Below are positions 1 through 38,071 of a stretch of 64,000 nt of DNA, one piece after another. Under the pieces are notes generated by a model. The model ran no database searches. It worked only from the letters and a program-made list of their open reading frames with translations, and was not told the origin of the DNA. Where the stretch lies: positions 10,974,001 to 11,038,000 of the forward strand of contig CM082582.2 of the NCBI GenBank assembly GCA_040954595.2. The letters are read 5' to 3'. A program made the position numbers and the translations under genes. The stretch comes from Balanoglossus misakiensis (taxonomy: Eukaryota > Hemichordata). Positions within the stretch are counted from its first letter, which is position 1. Each line of letters opens with the position of its first letter.

Positions 1-1
1 T

Positions 2-190
2 CCAACACATAAAAAGAAGTCCCAGTCGTCGTTAAATATTCAGGAGGCTGATGAAGTGTCTGCCGGCATCGCCATCCCCGGAGAATGGCGCAACGTTTGC
101 GCTGTCGAAGAGATCAAACAGGAAGGCAAAATTTTATTAAAACACTGTCTGCTGGTGATTACGCTGGCGTGGCGGAAAAAAGACCGCTAA
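2..190 (+). CDS. Possible C-terminal coding exon of an unidentified gene (partial)
   Basis: The frame is open from the window edge for 62 codons to a TAA at 188-190. The peptide looks protein-like: it begins PTHKKKSQSSLNIQEADEV, continues GIAIPGEWRNVCAVEEIKQ and ends WRKKDR. Codon use is richer in GC at third positions than the flanking DNA. I do not recognise the family. It could be the last exon of a plus-strand gene lying mostly to the left, a fragment of a mobile element, or a chance open frame. No splice acceptor can be placed because the left border is cut. Downstream DNA shows no clear AATAAA nearby. Confidence 0.3.
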   Translation, partial: PTHKKKSQSSLNIQEADEVSAGIAIPGEWRNVCAVEEIKQEGKILLKHCLLVITLAWRKKDR

Positions 191-1325
191 AACTGGTCAA
201 GTATAGTCTGATCGCGAAATACTCCTGGTGCATTGTAGAAGCTAACATACAAGACTTGTACCCCTTCATCTTCATTTTAAAAGGATAGTTTCAGTCATGA
301 AGTTACATTCGACCGGCAGTACATTAAGAGGTCATTGAGACACAGATCCTCATATTTAAGATGTTCATCTGGAAAGCAGGAAAATCCCCAGTCAAGGAGA
401 CGAGTTCTGTCAAAACTACAAGTCACTAGATATCTCTTGACAGATTATGAATGGGACATTGTATGGATCGTGAAAACGGCTGATTAAATTGCGAACATGA
501 ACATTCAAGTTTCAAAAGTGCGAGAAAAACGAGGCGCATTTTCAAAGTCGTCTTCTGTTACTTTACAATGGGCGGCTCAGGCCATACTAATTAAGCTTTA
601 TGTTATACAGGGTTTCGGATTGGGGGCACACACACGGAAAACTCACGGTCTTGGCGTTCCCAACTAACAGAGTGATCGCGAAACATACACTTTGTTTACT
701 TTGGCCTTATACCATTCTTGCAATTACAAGTCATCATTGATGACACATAGCCCGCTCGTAACTTGTGTGCAACGTGCCCAGCCACGAAAATCATCGAATG
801 CTGTCAAGATTTTACCCCTGTGGCAGTTTTTAATGAGGCATTTTTGCGCTGGTGTGATCAACGGCTTCGAACAAAAGACAGTAAAAGGATCTAATTTAAA
901 GTTATTACCTGACAGTCATACTGGATCGTGTTACAACATAAATCATGTACAACATGACACATTGTGCCAAGCTTGTATGGAATCAATCCACACTCTGTCT
1001 GAGTCAGAATGGACCCGGGCGTGTCCGCCTTGGAGCCATATTGTATCTTATCGCTACAGTATTCATAACGAATGCAGAAGACTGTTTTCAGTCTTAAGGA
1101 GGATTTTGTTCTGTTGTCTTCGAAAGAATCACACTATTTTGACTAATCATTTTGTCAGCATGGACTCCATGCACGGGACACATATTTTACACCGTGTTTT
1201 TTTCTATTTGCTGGTAAGGTTCATATTTCTCCCTTCAGTGTCGACTTTTCATGAACGATTATGAGTCTGAATAGTTTCTTATTTTCCAGTTCGGTTAATC
1301 GATTTTGCTCCACGTCTCATTTCAG
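191..1325. other. Non-coding stretch upstream of the first visible CAP exon
   Basis: AT-rich sequence with no convincing exon. It should be either 5' intron of the CAP gene or intergenic DNA. The last bases (about 1300-1325) form a pyrimidine-rich tract ending TCTCATTTCAG, a good 3' splice site for the exon that follows, so an upstream exon must exist. I could not find a signal-peptide exon with the required phase (one base left over) in this stretch. Confidence 0.5.
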
Positions 1326-28978
<27,653 letters not shown>

Positions 28979-29640
28979 TTTTGTGTTTTCTTTGTGCACT
29001 TACCGTCACTTTCTGTGAACTTCACTCTTTTTTCAGGGAGAGCTCCAGCGATGGAGGAACAACGCCCAACCAACGAATACTCAGGTCAAATACAGTACGG
29101 CCAGCCAATTTAGAAGTGGCATTTTTATTTGCATGCCCACAGAAAGACAACAGTACCCATAATGACAGAATAGAATACACCATGTATTTTACGTTGTTCT
29201 GAGGACCTTTAGGCAGTAGATACTGTCCCACAACTTAAACTGGCCGTCTTTCTTCCCTTCTGACACATCACCATTTAATTGTATTTCTTTAAGCAACAAA
29301 GATGCACGTTTTGTTTTGTCGTTGAAGTAGTTTTAACCACAAACGTTTAGTATTGAACAAGTCGCGCTTGTTTATATGCTCACGTACGTGCCTGCTCCAC
29401 TTTCATCTTAGTTGTTAGTCTAGTCTAGATCGACTTGATAAACGAACTTTCACCAACGGCTTTGTATTTGTAGTTCACTAAATCGACTAGATTTCCTTGC
29501 AGTCTTTGCTGATTTCTATTTATCGTTATAAACATATCTTGATGTCATTTACGCCATTTTGACGTTACTGACGCCATGACACATTTCTTGACGTCACTGA
29601 CGCCATTTTGTCTTGTGAATAAACGGACGTGCATATCATT
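28979..29640 (+). other. Probable 3' UTR of the CAP gene
   Basis: AT-rich, no further exon seen. It includes a short degenerate direct repeat (about 29,537-29,611) in which GACGT(C/T)A and ACGCCAT recur three times. The likely polyadenylation signal lies near its end. Confidence 0.5.
29618..29623 (+). terminator. Polyadenylation signal AATAAA
   Basis: A canonical AATAAA about 640 bases after the CAP gene stop codon, followed within 30 bases by T-rich sequence. It is the first such hexamer after the stop that I see on this strand. Confidence 0.5.
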
Positions 29641-30030
29641 AATTTATTAAAGTCTTTTTCCGTGTCCTGGGTTATTGCGTGTTCCCGTTTCTTTTTATCG
29701 CTACGTCACGAATCACGAATGGTGCAAATTTATTAACCAATTTAAATGTTTAGTTTGGTGACCAGAGTAAATTGTAAAAGTATCAACTAAATTGGATTAA
29801 ACTTCGCAGGTACTTTGACCATTTGAGTGCGTAGTGTGCAAACTGCTACCTCATTCAACGACATTTTTTCGCCCTGTCTCGGCTTCAGGAAATTAACGGG
29901 CCGTTGGGGTAATAAAATGATACAGACACAAGTATTTCATTTTAATCTAGTTCATTGAAAATTTTAATTTCAAAGTATTGAAAACATAAACAAAAGAGGA
30001 TACATGTATACAGTATTATCTGTTTGAATT
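29641..30030. other. Intergenic AT-rich stretch
   Basis: I see no coding or RNA feature here. Confidence 0.5.
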
Positions 30031-32700
30031 TCAGACTACAGCTTGGTACACATAAATGGAAAAAAAAAACTATTATCATTAGATGTTAGGTGGTCACTGC
30101 AGACTGCCAGTAACGGTTACAGCTGCATCGCGGAAATGGACAGTTTCGTCCCAAGCTTGGTTGCCGGATACCCCATCTGGTCTTTGCATCTGCAAAACAC
30201 AAGCAATGTAGAAATGAATGTCTATAATAGCCATGGGCATGAAACAAAAGCATTATCACCACTGTACGCCAATTGTTGTTCATTCGCAGATGGTACATCG
30301 TGCAAATCTGTATGGCTGCCTGGAATTTCACTCTATTTGGCAACTCGATTAAATTCTACTGCAACAACGATAGAGATCTGCCCATATAAGCTTATAATTG
30401 TACTTAGTTAAGCCGACAACTCCTGGACATTGTGAACAAACATATTAAACCCACCCACACCATGTATTGTCTCCGTCATTGCTTCTATTTTCTTTCCCAT
30501 AATTCTTACCTTCCCACAACCATGCAGTAATCTCTGGACATCAATCACACAGGCCGGCAATCATCTTAGCATCATCTATGGGATCCCTGGAATAAATGAA
30601 AAATATGTAAATTGAATGTCTCCTACAAAGATGGCGGACATGTTTGTGCCATAACAAAATGGCCACCAACTGCATCTAGCAGTCAGGTCGGTTTTACAAC
30701 ACTGAATTGACATCCACATATAGTACTGGGTCCATATTGTTACATGCAAGTTTGTGCAAAATCAGTTCGCTTGACTGGGGGGAACTGCACCAGCCTGAAT
30801 CGAAAACAACTGTTCAAAATGGCCACCAAGAGGGGCCTTGATGTCTATGTCGATTGTCAAACCTTGCTTGAAATCTCTGGTCTTCGTTCAGCCATTGAAC
30901 ATACAGCCCTTACCGCACCCAGCTATACTGCTGCATGGCGAAATTACAACTAGTCACTTAGGCCCCAGCTTGGTTGATGAATACCATTATCAATTGATCT
31001 CGTCTCTGGATCTGCAAAACAAGGAAATGAAGTGAATGTCTGTAATATTCATGATCGTTCGGCCATGGAACATACCTGCCCTTACCTCACCCAGCTATAC
31101 CGCTGCATGGCGAAAAAACTGGCTCTGCATCTGCAAAACAAGCAAATGAAGTGAATGTCTATGATATTCATTAAAAACGAAAGAAAACATCTACCGCAAT
31201 CACTTGTTAGGACTGTTCGTCGACAGTCAAGTAACCACAGAAGTTCTGCCTGACATTGTCCACATTTACAATTTTTCAATTTTAAAGCCACGAGGAAAAT
31301 TTTCAACTCTGACAAAGAAATCTTGAAGTGAATCCACTTACCGCTGCCCCTGTAAAGCAAACCTGAAAATGAAAAAAACGAATGCCAGGTTGTACAAGTA
31401 TATTTTAATAATAACTTTTATTGAGGAAAATGACAAACAGATACAAAGCTCAAAAATACAACTAGCTAAGATGATGGGTGCAAAATAAACCACTAGGATT
31501 ATACCAGTATATGTTTTAATAACGTTTTATTTATTTTATTTATTTTAAGATTACAAAACTCAACAAGACCAAACCTGCAAAGTAAAGACCTATTTTACTA
31601 TAAAAAACAGGTTAACGGAGACATCGGTACGGAAATAAACCACCCCCAGTGTTATCAAGACGTATATGTTTTTAATATTTTTATTGAATAATGACGAAAG
31701 ATTACAAACCTAAAAAGACTTATTTTACTACAAAAACAGGTTAACGGAGACATCGGTACGGAAATAAACCACTCTCAGTTTTATCAATACACGTATGTTT
31801 TTAATATTTTTTATTGAATAATGACGAAAGATAACATATCTAAAAAACTATTAACTATATACGCACGCGCGAAGATGATCGGTACGGAAATAAACCACTC
31901 CCAGTATTATGAGTGCGTGTATGTTTTTAATATTTTTTTTATTGAATAATGATGAAAGATAACATATCTGAAAAAACGCGTATTAATTATATTAAACCAA
32001 CAGTCTAAGGGATGGGACCCACCCGCACCGGGGATTTTATTTATGTCTATATAACTTACTTGTTACGAAACTTCATCCACTGGTCTTCATTCAGCCATGG
32101 AACATACAAACGCTCACCTCATTGTAGGCTAGTTGCATGGCCCAAATATACCGTACAACTTACCTTGACACACACATGCACACACACTCACAACAACGAG
32201 CACCTTTCGAAGCATTCAAAGCCGATGAACTTGTTGGTGCCGTAACAAAAATGACCCATACACCGAGCATGTGGTCATGTTGGTTTTAAAACTTCAATGA
32301 CATCCACATATATAGCATCCGCATTGTTGCATTCTTCAGATTTATGTAAAATCGGTTCGCTGAACTGGCTACCGGCACCAGTCAGAATCGTTGAAAGATC
32401 TTAAAAATTGCCAAAAAAAACTTGGCTGATACCGCTTACTTTGACATCATGCTTGATAACATCATAGCATCCACGCAGAGTATAGCAGCAGTTCGTCTGG
32501 GCGTTCGATCTGCAAAAAAGGGAAACAAATTGAATGCCTATCCATGAACATGAAACCAAAGATCAACCGTCATCACCGTACGATGAACTGGTGTTCATTC
32601 GCATATTGTACATCATACACGACGACAATAGTATGTTTTAGGGCTTCGCTGGGAAACAAGTAGCCTGAAACCCCAGCATGGCACTATGTACATTTAATTA
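30030..32700 (-). repeat. Diverged duplicated blocks with splice-like borders on the minus strand
   Basis: Several related blocks recur: GCATCTGCAAAACA plus GAATGTCTATAAT at about 30,185 and 31,130, GATCTGCAAAACAAGG at 31,010, GATCTGCAAAAAAGGG at 32,510. CAGCCATGGAACATAC-type words recur at about 30,890, 31,060 and 32,090. GACATCCACATATA recurs at 30,710 and 32,300. Read on the minus strand, the blocks begin with T-rich tracts ending TTTTGCAG. Some end in good donors such as GAG|GTAAGG and AAA|GTAAGC. They could be duplicated exons of a minus-strand gene or non-coding RNA, or old repeat copies. Several blocks contain stops, so no protein is called. Confidence 0.4.
31395..31985. repeat. Degenerate tandem repeat, 125-150-bp unit, about four copies
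   Basis: Units share CGGTACGGAAATAAACCAC (at about 31,625, 31,755 and 31,882, with a weaker copy near 31,480), ATGTTTTTAATATTTTT and ATTGAATAATGACGAAAGAT. They carry AATAAA on the plus strand and, through TTTTATTGAA, also on the minus strand. Confidence 0.85.
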
Positions 32701-33235
32701 CATATTTTCAAGTTAGGCCTACAGCCTAGCGGAATTTTTTTATATAAAACTCCGAAAAAAATATTTTTGGCAAAGACTGCACGGACACACAAAAATAACT
32801 GTACCCAATGAAGCGTTTCAAAGCTTATTTTTGCCATTGTCTGGTAGTATAATACAAAATTTGCATTCGCTCACACTCGGAAACACGCTGACTACACGTG
32901 AACCCGCTACCAATTCATCATAGCACCTCCCCTTTCCCGAAAAAACTACCTCGTTTTTTTATGTAAAAACCTGCTGCCCACCAGTAGAGCTATAACACCG
33001 ACCTGTCTTAATTTGATAAACCGTACATCTCAAGTAGAGTTACGCGAAACGGTGGCATTTGTGAATTAAAACGCAAGGAAGCGCTGACTCGAAGTGTCTG
33101 ACTGCCACGCACCCAATTGCTCAATTCTGTGGTGTAAACGTCTGGCTTTTTAGTTGTCCGTAATTCGCCACAGAATAACCCATGTTTCTGGTCAAAAATT
33201 GAGTAACTGTGTCTACTTCTGTTACTTTACTTACC
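32701..33235. other. Intergenic or intronic DNA, nothing recognised
   Basis: AT-rich with A-runs. I see no exon with domain character. Confidence 0.45.
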
Positions 33236-33480
33236 GCTGTTGTCGTGAAAACTATCCAGCGGAGAAACTCTGTTTTGGGGGCCAGAGTTTTCCGCATCTT
33301 CGCGTGGTCCGTGCAGCAGCATGGCCGTCACTTTTGAAAATGCATGGAAGACTGGACGGAAATTTCAAATTGGGGGTGGTCCAGGTGGCGCTAACCAATC
33401 AGCAGCGAACACTTAGCTCTGGCGTGACGCGTCTCACGTCACGTCACGTGACCAGCATCAAACGTGACCAGAACGTTATC
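33236..33480 (-). promoter_or_regulatory. Possible minus-strand promoter and first exon
   Basis: On the minus strand an exon-like segment ends ACAACAGCG|GTAAGTAAAG at about 33,236. Upstream of it are an inverted CCAAT (ATTGG) near 33,395 and a cluster of TCACGTCACGTCACGTGACC near 33,436-33,455. That cluster contains a CACGTG E-box and overlapping CRE-like TGACGTGA half sites. Two short ATG frames reach the donor, one beginning MLLHGPRED and one beginning MRKTLAPKTEF. Local GC content is higher than its surroundings. A promoter firing leftward is plausible, but its product is unknown. Confidence 0.35.
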
Positions 33481-34137
33481 CTTTCAATATGCCATCTCTG
33501 CACGGATCATTTTTCCGAAAATTATCATTCAGGTCTGCGGTCTCCCATCAGGGTTATCTTCTCTTTCGCGATCGTCATATTTCACAAATCTCAGAACAAT
33601 TTAATCATGACCGAGGTTCCATGAGGGGCAGTCAGTCTCAAGAGACATCCCATGACGATTGAACTTTTGAATTTAACCTTTGACCTTTGGCTCACATTAC
33701 CTAAATTATAGATGGTATATGGTTACTTCAAATCCCCGATGTCATTAAAAAGTTCACCAACGTTAACTTATCCGTGGCAATGACTACAAATAATCGTGCC
33801 AAGCGGATTATATTTTGAAAGAAAAAAAATCAAACCGCATGGTTCTAACCATCAATTCGGGTCACAAAATAATTTGATCATTATGAATCAGTTTAGCGTC
33901 ACGCGATTTCCTAATAAGACGCGAATTTCCACAAAAGTGATGTCTTTATTTTATACTCCACTGAAAGAATGTGACCCACATAGACCAGGCTACACCGATA
34001 CAGTAGTTATACGGTGTCACCCTTTTCAGAAATCGCATCAAGCCAGGGCGCCCTCATTGGCAGAATTTAAAAAAAATAGTCAGAGTAAGTCGTATTGGTC
34101 TTCAATTTCGAAGAGCGCCACCCATCTTGCTTCGAAG
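33481..34137. other. Intergenic DNA before the 555-bp array
   Basis: No recognised feature. Open frames across it have no domain resemblance. Confidence 0.45.
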
Positions 34138-34484
34138 TCACCGCAGCGGTGCAAATAAGAGTTCCCTGCCCGCAACGATCTGACCGTTCTTTATCCACTC
34201 CTCGGCGACAAAAACGTTTTATTACGGCCCAAATAATGACTTATTCGCTCCTTGGTTGGTCATGCGGACGGAAAGACACGGTTTTACCGAGTTTATCTTT
34301 CTCTATTCAGACTTGCCCAAGTGAACCGCGACAAAAAAATGACCAAATTTCCCTGCATGTTTCTTAAACCCGACAGATAAAAAAAAGCAGCGTAGATATT
34401 GAAATGAATTGGATTTATGAAAATGATAAAAATTACAATGATAATGTCGTTAAAAGTTCGCAAAAAAAAAAGAAATAGAAAAAA

Positions 34485-37337
34485 GTGGTCTCGAACCAAC
34501 ATCAGTTGACACCTTTAGATAAAAGCCTAGCCTTCCTGAACCCTTCGCCATCACGATGTGTACTCGAAACAGTCGGAAATTTACCTCATTGCAGCATAAC
34601 TACCATGATCTTATTTGCACCGCAGCGGTGCAAATTCTTATTTGCACCGCAGCGGTGCAAATAAGAGTTACCTGCACCGCAGCGGTGCGAATAAGAGTTC
34701 CCTGCCTCGCAACGATCTGACCGTTCTTTATTCACTCCTCGACGACAAAAAAGTTTTATTATGGCCCAAATAACGACTTTTTCGCTCCTTGGTTGGTCAT
34801 GCCGACGGAAAGATACGGTTTTACCGAGTTTATCTTTCTCTCTCCTGAGCACTCCGTATTCAGACTTGCCCAAGTGAACCGCGACAAAAACAATGACCAA
34901 GTTTCCCTGCATGTTTCCTAAACCCGACAGATAAAAAAAAAAGCAGCGTAGATATTGAAATGAATTGGATTTATGAAAATGATAAAAATTACAATGATAA
35001 TGTCGTTAAAAGTTCGCAAAAAAAAAAGAAATAGAAAAAAGTGGTCTCGAACCAACATCAGTTGACACCTTTAGATAAAAGCCTAGCCTTCCTGAACCCT
35101 TCGCCATCCCGATGTGTACTTGAAACAGTCGGAAATTTACCGCATTGCAGCATAACTACCATGATCTTATTTGCACCGCAGCGGTGCAAATTCTTATTTG
35201 CACCGCAGCGGTGCAAATAAGAGTTACCTGCACCGCAGCGGTGCGAATAAGAGTTCCCTGCCTCGCAACGATCTGACCGTTCTTTATTCACTCCTCGACG
35301 ACAAAAAAGTTTTACTATGGCCCAAATAACGACTTTTTCGCTCCTTGGTTGGTCATGCGGACGGAAAGATACGGTTTTACCGAGTTTATCTTTCTCTCTC
35401 CTGAGCACTCCGTATTCAGACTTGCCCAAGTGAACCGCGACAAAAACAATGACCAAGTTTCCCTGCATGTTTCCTAAACCCGACAGATAAAAAAAAAGCA
35501 GCGTAGATATTGAAATGAATTGGATTTATGAAAATGATAAAAATTACAATGATAATGTCGTTAAAAGTTCGCAAAAAAAAAGAAATAGAAAAAAGTGGTC
35601 TCGAACCAACATCAGTTGACACCTTTAGATAAAAGCCTAGCCTTCCTGAACCCTTCGCCATCACGATGTGTACTCGAAACAGTCGGAAATTTACCGCATT
35701 GCAGCATAACTACCATGATCTTATTTGCACCGCAGCGGTGCAAATTCTTATTTGCACCGCAGCGGTGCAAATAAGAGTTACCTGCACCGCAGCGGTGCGA
35801 ATAAGAGTTCCCTGCCTCGCAACGATCTGACCGTTCTTTATTCACTCCTCGACGACAAAAAAGTTTTATTATGGCCCAAATAACGACTTTTTCGCTCCTT
35901 GGTTGGTCATGCGGACGGAAAGATACGGTTTTACCGAGTTTATCTTTCTCTCTCCTGAGCACTCCGTATTCAGACTTGCCCAAGTGAACCGCGACAAAAA
36001 CAATGACCAAGTTTCCCTGCATGTTTCCTAAACCCGACAGATAAAAAAAAAAGCAGCGTAGATATTGAAATGAATTGGTTTTATGAAAATGATAAAAATT
36101 ACAATGATAATGTCGTTAAAAGTTCGCAAAAAAAAAAAAGAAATAGAAAAAAGTGGTCTCGAACCAACATCAGTTGACACCTTTAGATAAAAGCCTAGCC
36201 TTCCTGAACCCTTCGCCATCCCGATGTGTACTTGAAACAGTCGGAAATTTACCGCATTGCAGCATAACTACCATGATCTTATTTGCACCGCAGCGGTGCA
36301 AATTCTTATTTGCACCGCAGCGGTGCAAATAAGAGTTACCTGCACCGCAGCGGTGCGAATAAGAGTTCCCTGCCTCGCAACGATCTGACCGTTCTTTATT
36401 CACTCCTCGACGACAAAAAAGTTTTATTATGGCCCAAATAACGACTTTTTCGCTCCTTGGTTGGTCATGCGGACGGAAAGATACGGTTTTACCGAGTTTA
36501 TCTTTCTCTCTCCTGAGCACTCCGTATTCAGACTTGCCCAAGTGAACCGCGACAAAAACAATGACCAAGTTTCCCTGCATGTTTCCTAAACCCGACAGAT
36601 AAAAAAAAAGCAGCGTAGATATTGAAATGAATTGGATTTATGAAAATGATAAAAATTACAATGATAATGTCGTTAAAAGTTCGCAAAAAAAAAGAAATAG
36701 AAAAAAGTAGTCTCGAACCAACATCAGTTGACACCTTTAGATAAAAGCCTAGCCTTCCTGAACCCTTCGCCATCACGATGTGTACTCGAAACAGTCGGAA
36801 ATTTACCGCATTGCAGCATAACTACCATGATCTTATTTGCACCGCAGCGGTGCAAATTCTTATTTGCACCGCAGCGGTGCAAATAAGAGTTACCTGCACC
36901 GCAGCGGTGCGAATAAGAGTTCCCTGCCTCGCAACGATCTGACCGTTCTTTATTCACTCCTCGACGACAAAAAAGTTTTATTATGGCCCAAATAACGACT
37001 TTTTCGCTCCTTGGTTGGTCATGCCGACGGAAAGATACGGTTTTACCGAGTTTATCTTTCTCTCTCCTGAGCACTCCGTATTCAGACTTGCCCAAGTGAA
37101 CCGCGACAAAAACAATGACCAAGTTTCCCTGCATGTTTCCTAAACCCGACAGATAAAAAAAAAAGCAGCGTAGATATTGAAATGAATTGGATTTATGAAA
37201 ATGATAAAAATTACAATGATAATGTCGTTAAAAGTTCGCAAAAAAAAAGAAATAGAAAAAAGTGGTCTCGAACCAACATCAGTTGACACCTTTAGATAAA
37301 AGCCTAGCCTTCCTGAACCCTTCGCCATCACGATGTG
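34485..37337 (-). mobile_element. Six tRNA-like (SINE head) segments, one per 555-bp unit
   Basis: Copies lie at 34485-34560, 35041-35116, 35595-35670, 36153-36228, 36707-36782 and 37262-37337. On the minus strand each has TGGCGAAGGGTT (A-box-like), CTAGGCTTTTATCTAAAG (anticodon-arm-like), then about 15 bases resembling a long variable arm, then the B-box GGTTCGAGACC. A T6 pol III stop signal follows immediately. The A-to-B spacing of about 53 bases fits a tRNA with a long variable arm (Leu/Ser class). The acceptor stem is not paired, so this is a tRNA-derived repeat rather than a functional tRNA. The copy at 36707 has one changed base next to the B-box. Confidence 0.6.
34613..34688. repeat. 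Palindrome triplet, repeated in every 555-bp unit
   Basis: The first palindrome (34613-34635) has arms ATTTGCACCGC around one A. The second (34637-34665) is a perfect 29-base palindrome with arms CTTATTTGCACCGC around one A. The third (34674-34688) keeps only GCACCGC-A-GCGGTGC. Matching triplets occur in each later unit, near 35,168, 35,721, 36,280, 36,835 and 37,389. The stems could extrude as hairpins or bind a dimeric protein. Confidence 0.92.
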
Positions 37338-37757
37338 TACTCGAAACAGTCGGAAATTTACCGCATTGTAGCATAACTACCATGATCTTATTTGCACCGC
37401 AGCGGTGCAAATTCTTATTTGCACCGCAGCGGTGCAAATAAGAGTTACCTGCACCGCAGCGGTGCGAATAAGAGTTCCCTGCCTCGCAACGATCTGACCG
37501 TTCTTTATTCACTCCTCGACGACAAAAAAGTTTTATTATGGCCCAAATAACGACTTTTTCGCTCCTTGGTTGGTCATGCCGACGGAAAGATACGGTTTTA
37601 CCGAGTTTATCTTTCTCTTTCCTGAGCACTACGTATTCAGACTTGCCCAAGTGAACCGCGACAAAAACAATGACCAAATTTCCCTGCATGTTTCTTATAC
37701 CCAACAGATAAAAAACGCAGCGTAGATATTGAAATGAATTGGATTTATGAAAATGGT

Positions 37758-37870
37758 TAAAAAAAACACTTAAAAAACTCCCCTCCCTCGACAGCGCGGA
37801 TAGGTCCCTTGAGACGGACTCCACTTTCCTTGACTGACTCCCCAGTGGCCGTCCACTCAGGAAGCGCCTA
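37758..37870. other. Short spacer after the array
   Basis: Unique sequence with an A-run. It would be 3' UTR if the minus-strand exon that follows is real. No AATAAA is seen on that strand here. Confidence 0.4.
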
Positions 37871-38071
37871 TTATTGCGACTGAGAATATAGGTCGGCCGT
37901 CTTGACGCCCGCTTCAGAGGGTCTTTGTTCCGCCCTGATTTCCCCAGTCTCCGCATTGTCAATGCACGAACAGGTCCGACAATGGATTCCATCCAGTGGC
38001 ACGCAGAAGAACCGGTCATCGTTGATGACACAGTCTACGTCGTGCCTCTGTTTGCATGGTCTCAATTCAAA
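37871..38071 (-). CDS. Possible terminal exon of a Cys-rich protein
   Basis: 66 codons and a TAA, read leftward, after a GACAG acceptor with a CCCTGAC branch-point-like word about 20 bases upstream. The peptide starts FELRPCKQRHDVDCVINDDR and continues FFCVPLDGIHCRTCSC. It has six cysteines spaced C-x7-C-x8-C-x7-C-x2-C-x-C. The C-x-x-C-x-C word is reminiscent of von Willebrand type C and related extracellular modules, but the rest of such a domain is missing. Codon use is clearly better than in the flanks. No upstream exon was found, and the pyrimidine tract is weak. It may be a real last exon or a gene relic. Confidence 0.42.
   Translation of the reverse strand, partial: FELRPCKQRHDVDCVINDDRFFCVPLDGIHCRTCSCIDNAETGEIRAEQRPSEAGVKTADLYSQSQ

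Larger units (their letters stand above)
34138..37757. repeat. Tandem array of a 555-bp unit, about 6.5 copies
   Basis: The anchor CCATGATCTTATTTGCAC recurs near 34,604, 35,159, 35,712, 36,271, 36,826 and 37,380, giving unit lengths of 553-559 bp. Length differences come mainly from A-runs. Each unit contains three GC-rich palindromes, a Leu/Ser-tRNA-like stretch on the minus strand and an A/T-rich linker. Internal copies are almost identical. The first copy (truncated at its left end) and the last one are the most divergent. Confidence 0.97.

Noticed and set aside
1160-1211. Candidate CAP signal-peptide exon (MDSMHGTHILHRVFFYLL before GTAAGG)
   Set aside because: It ends in phase 0 whereas the exon at 1326 needs one leftover base, and the hydrophobic core is too short.
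692-1264. 190-codon plus-strand open frame
   Set aside because: It starts at a non-ATG codon, has no domain, signal or repeat character, and intron-like composition.
33154-33624. 156-codon plus-strand frame
   Set aside because: It has a non-ATG start and overlaps the promoter-like CRE/E-box cluster; no domain or splice support.
34485-34560. Functional tRNA gene
   Set aside because: B-box and A-box-like words are present, but the acceptor stem does not pair and the anticodon arm is irregular; a tRNA-derived repeat fits better.
34586-38031. 136-codon ORFs repeated in the 555-bp array and a 250-codon version at its right end
   Set aside because: The frame runs through the palindromes, the pol III-like segment and A-runs. 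It shows no domain, and the copies are conserved because the whole unit is, not the frame.
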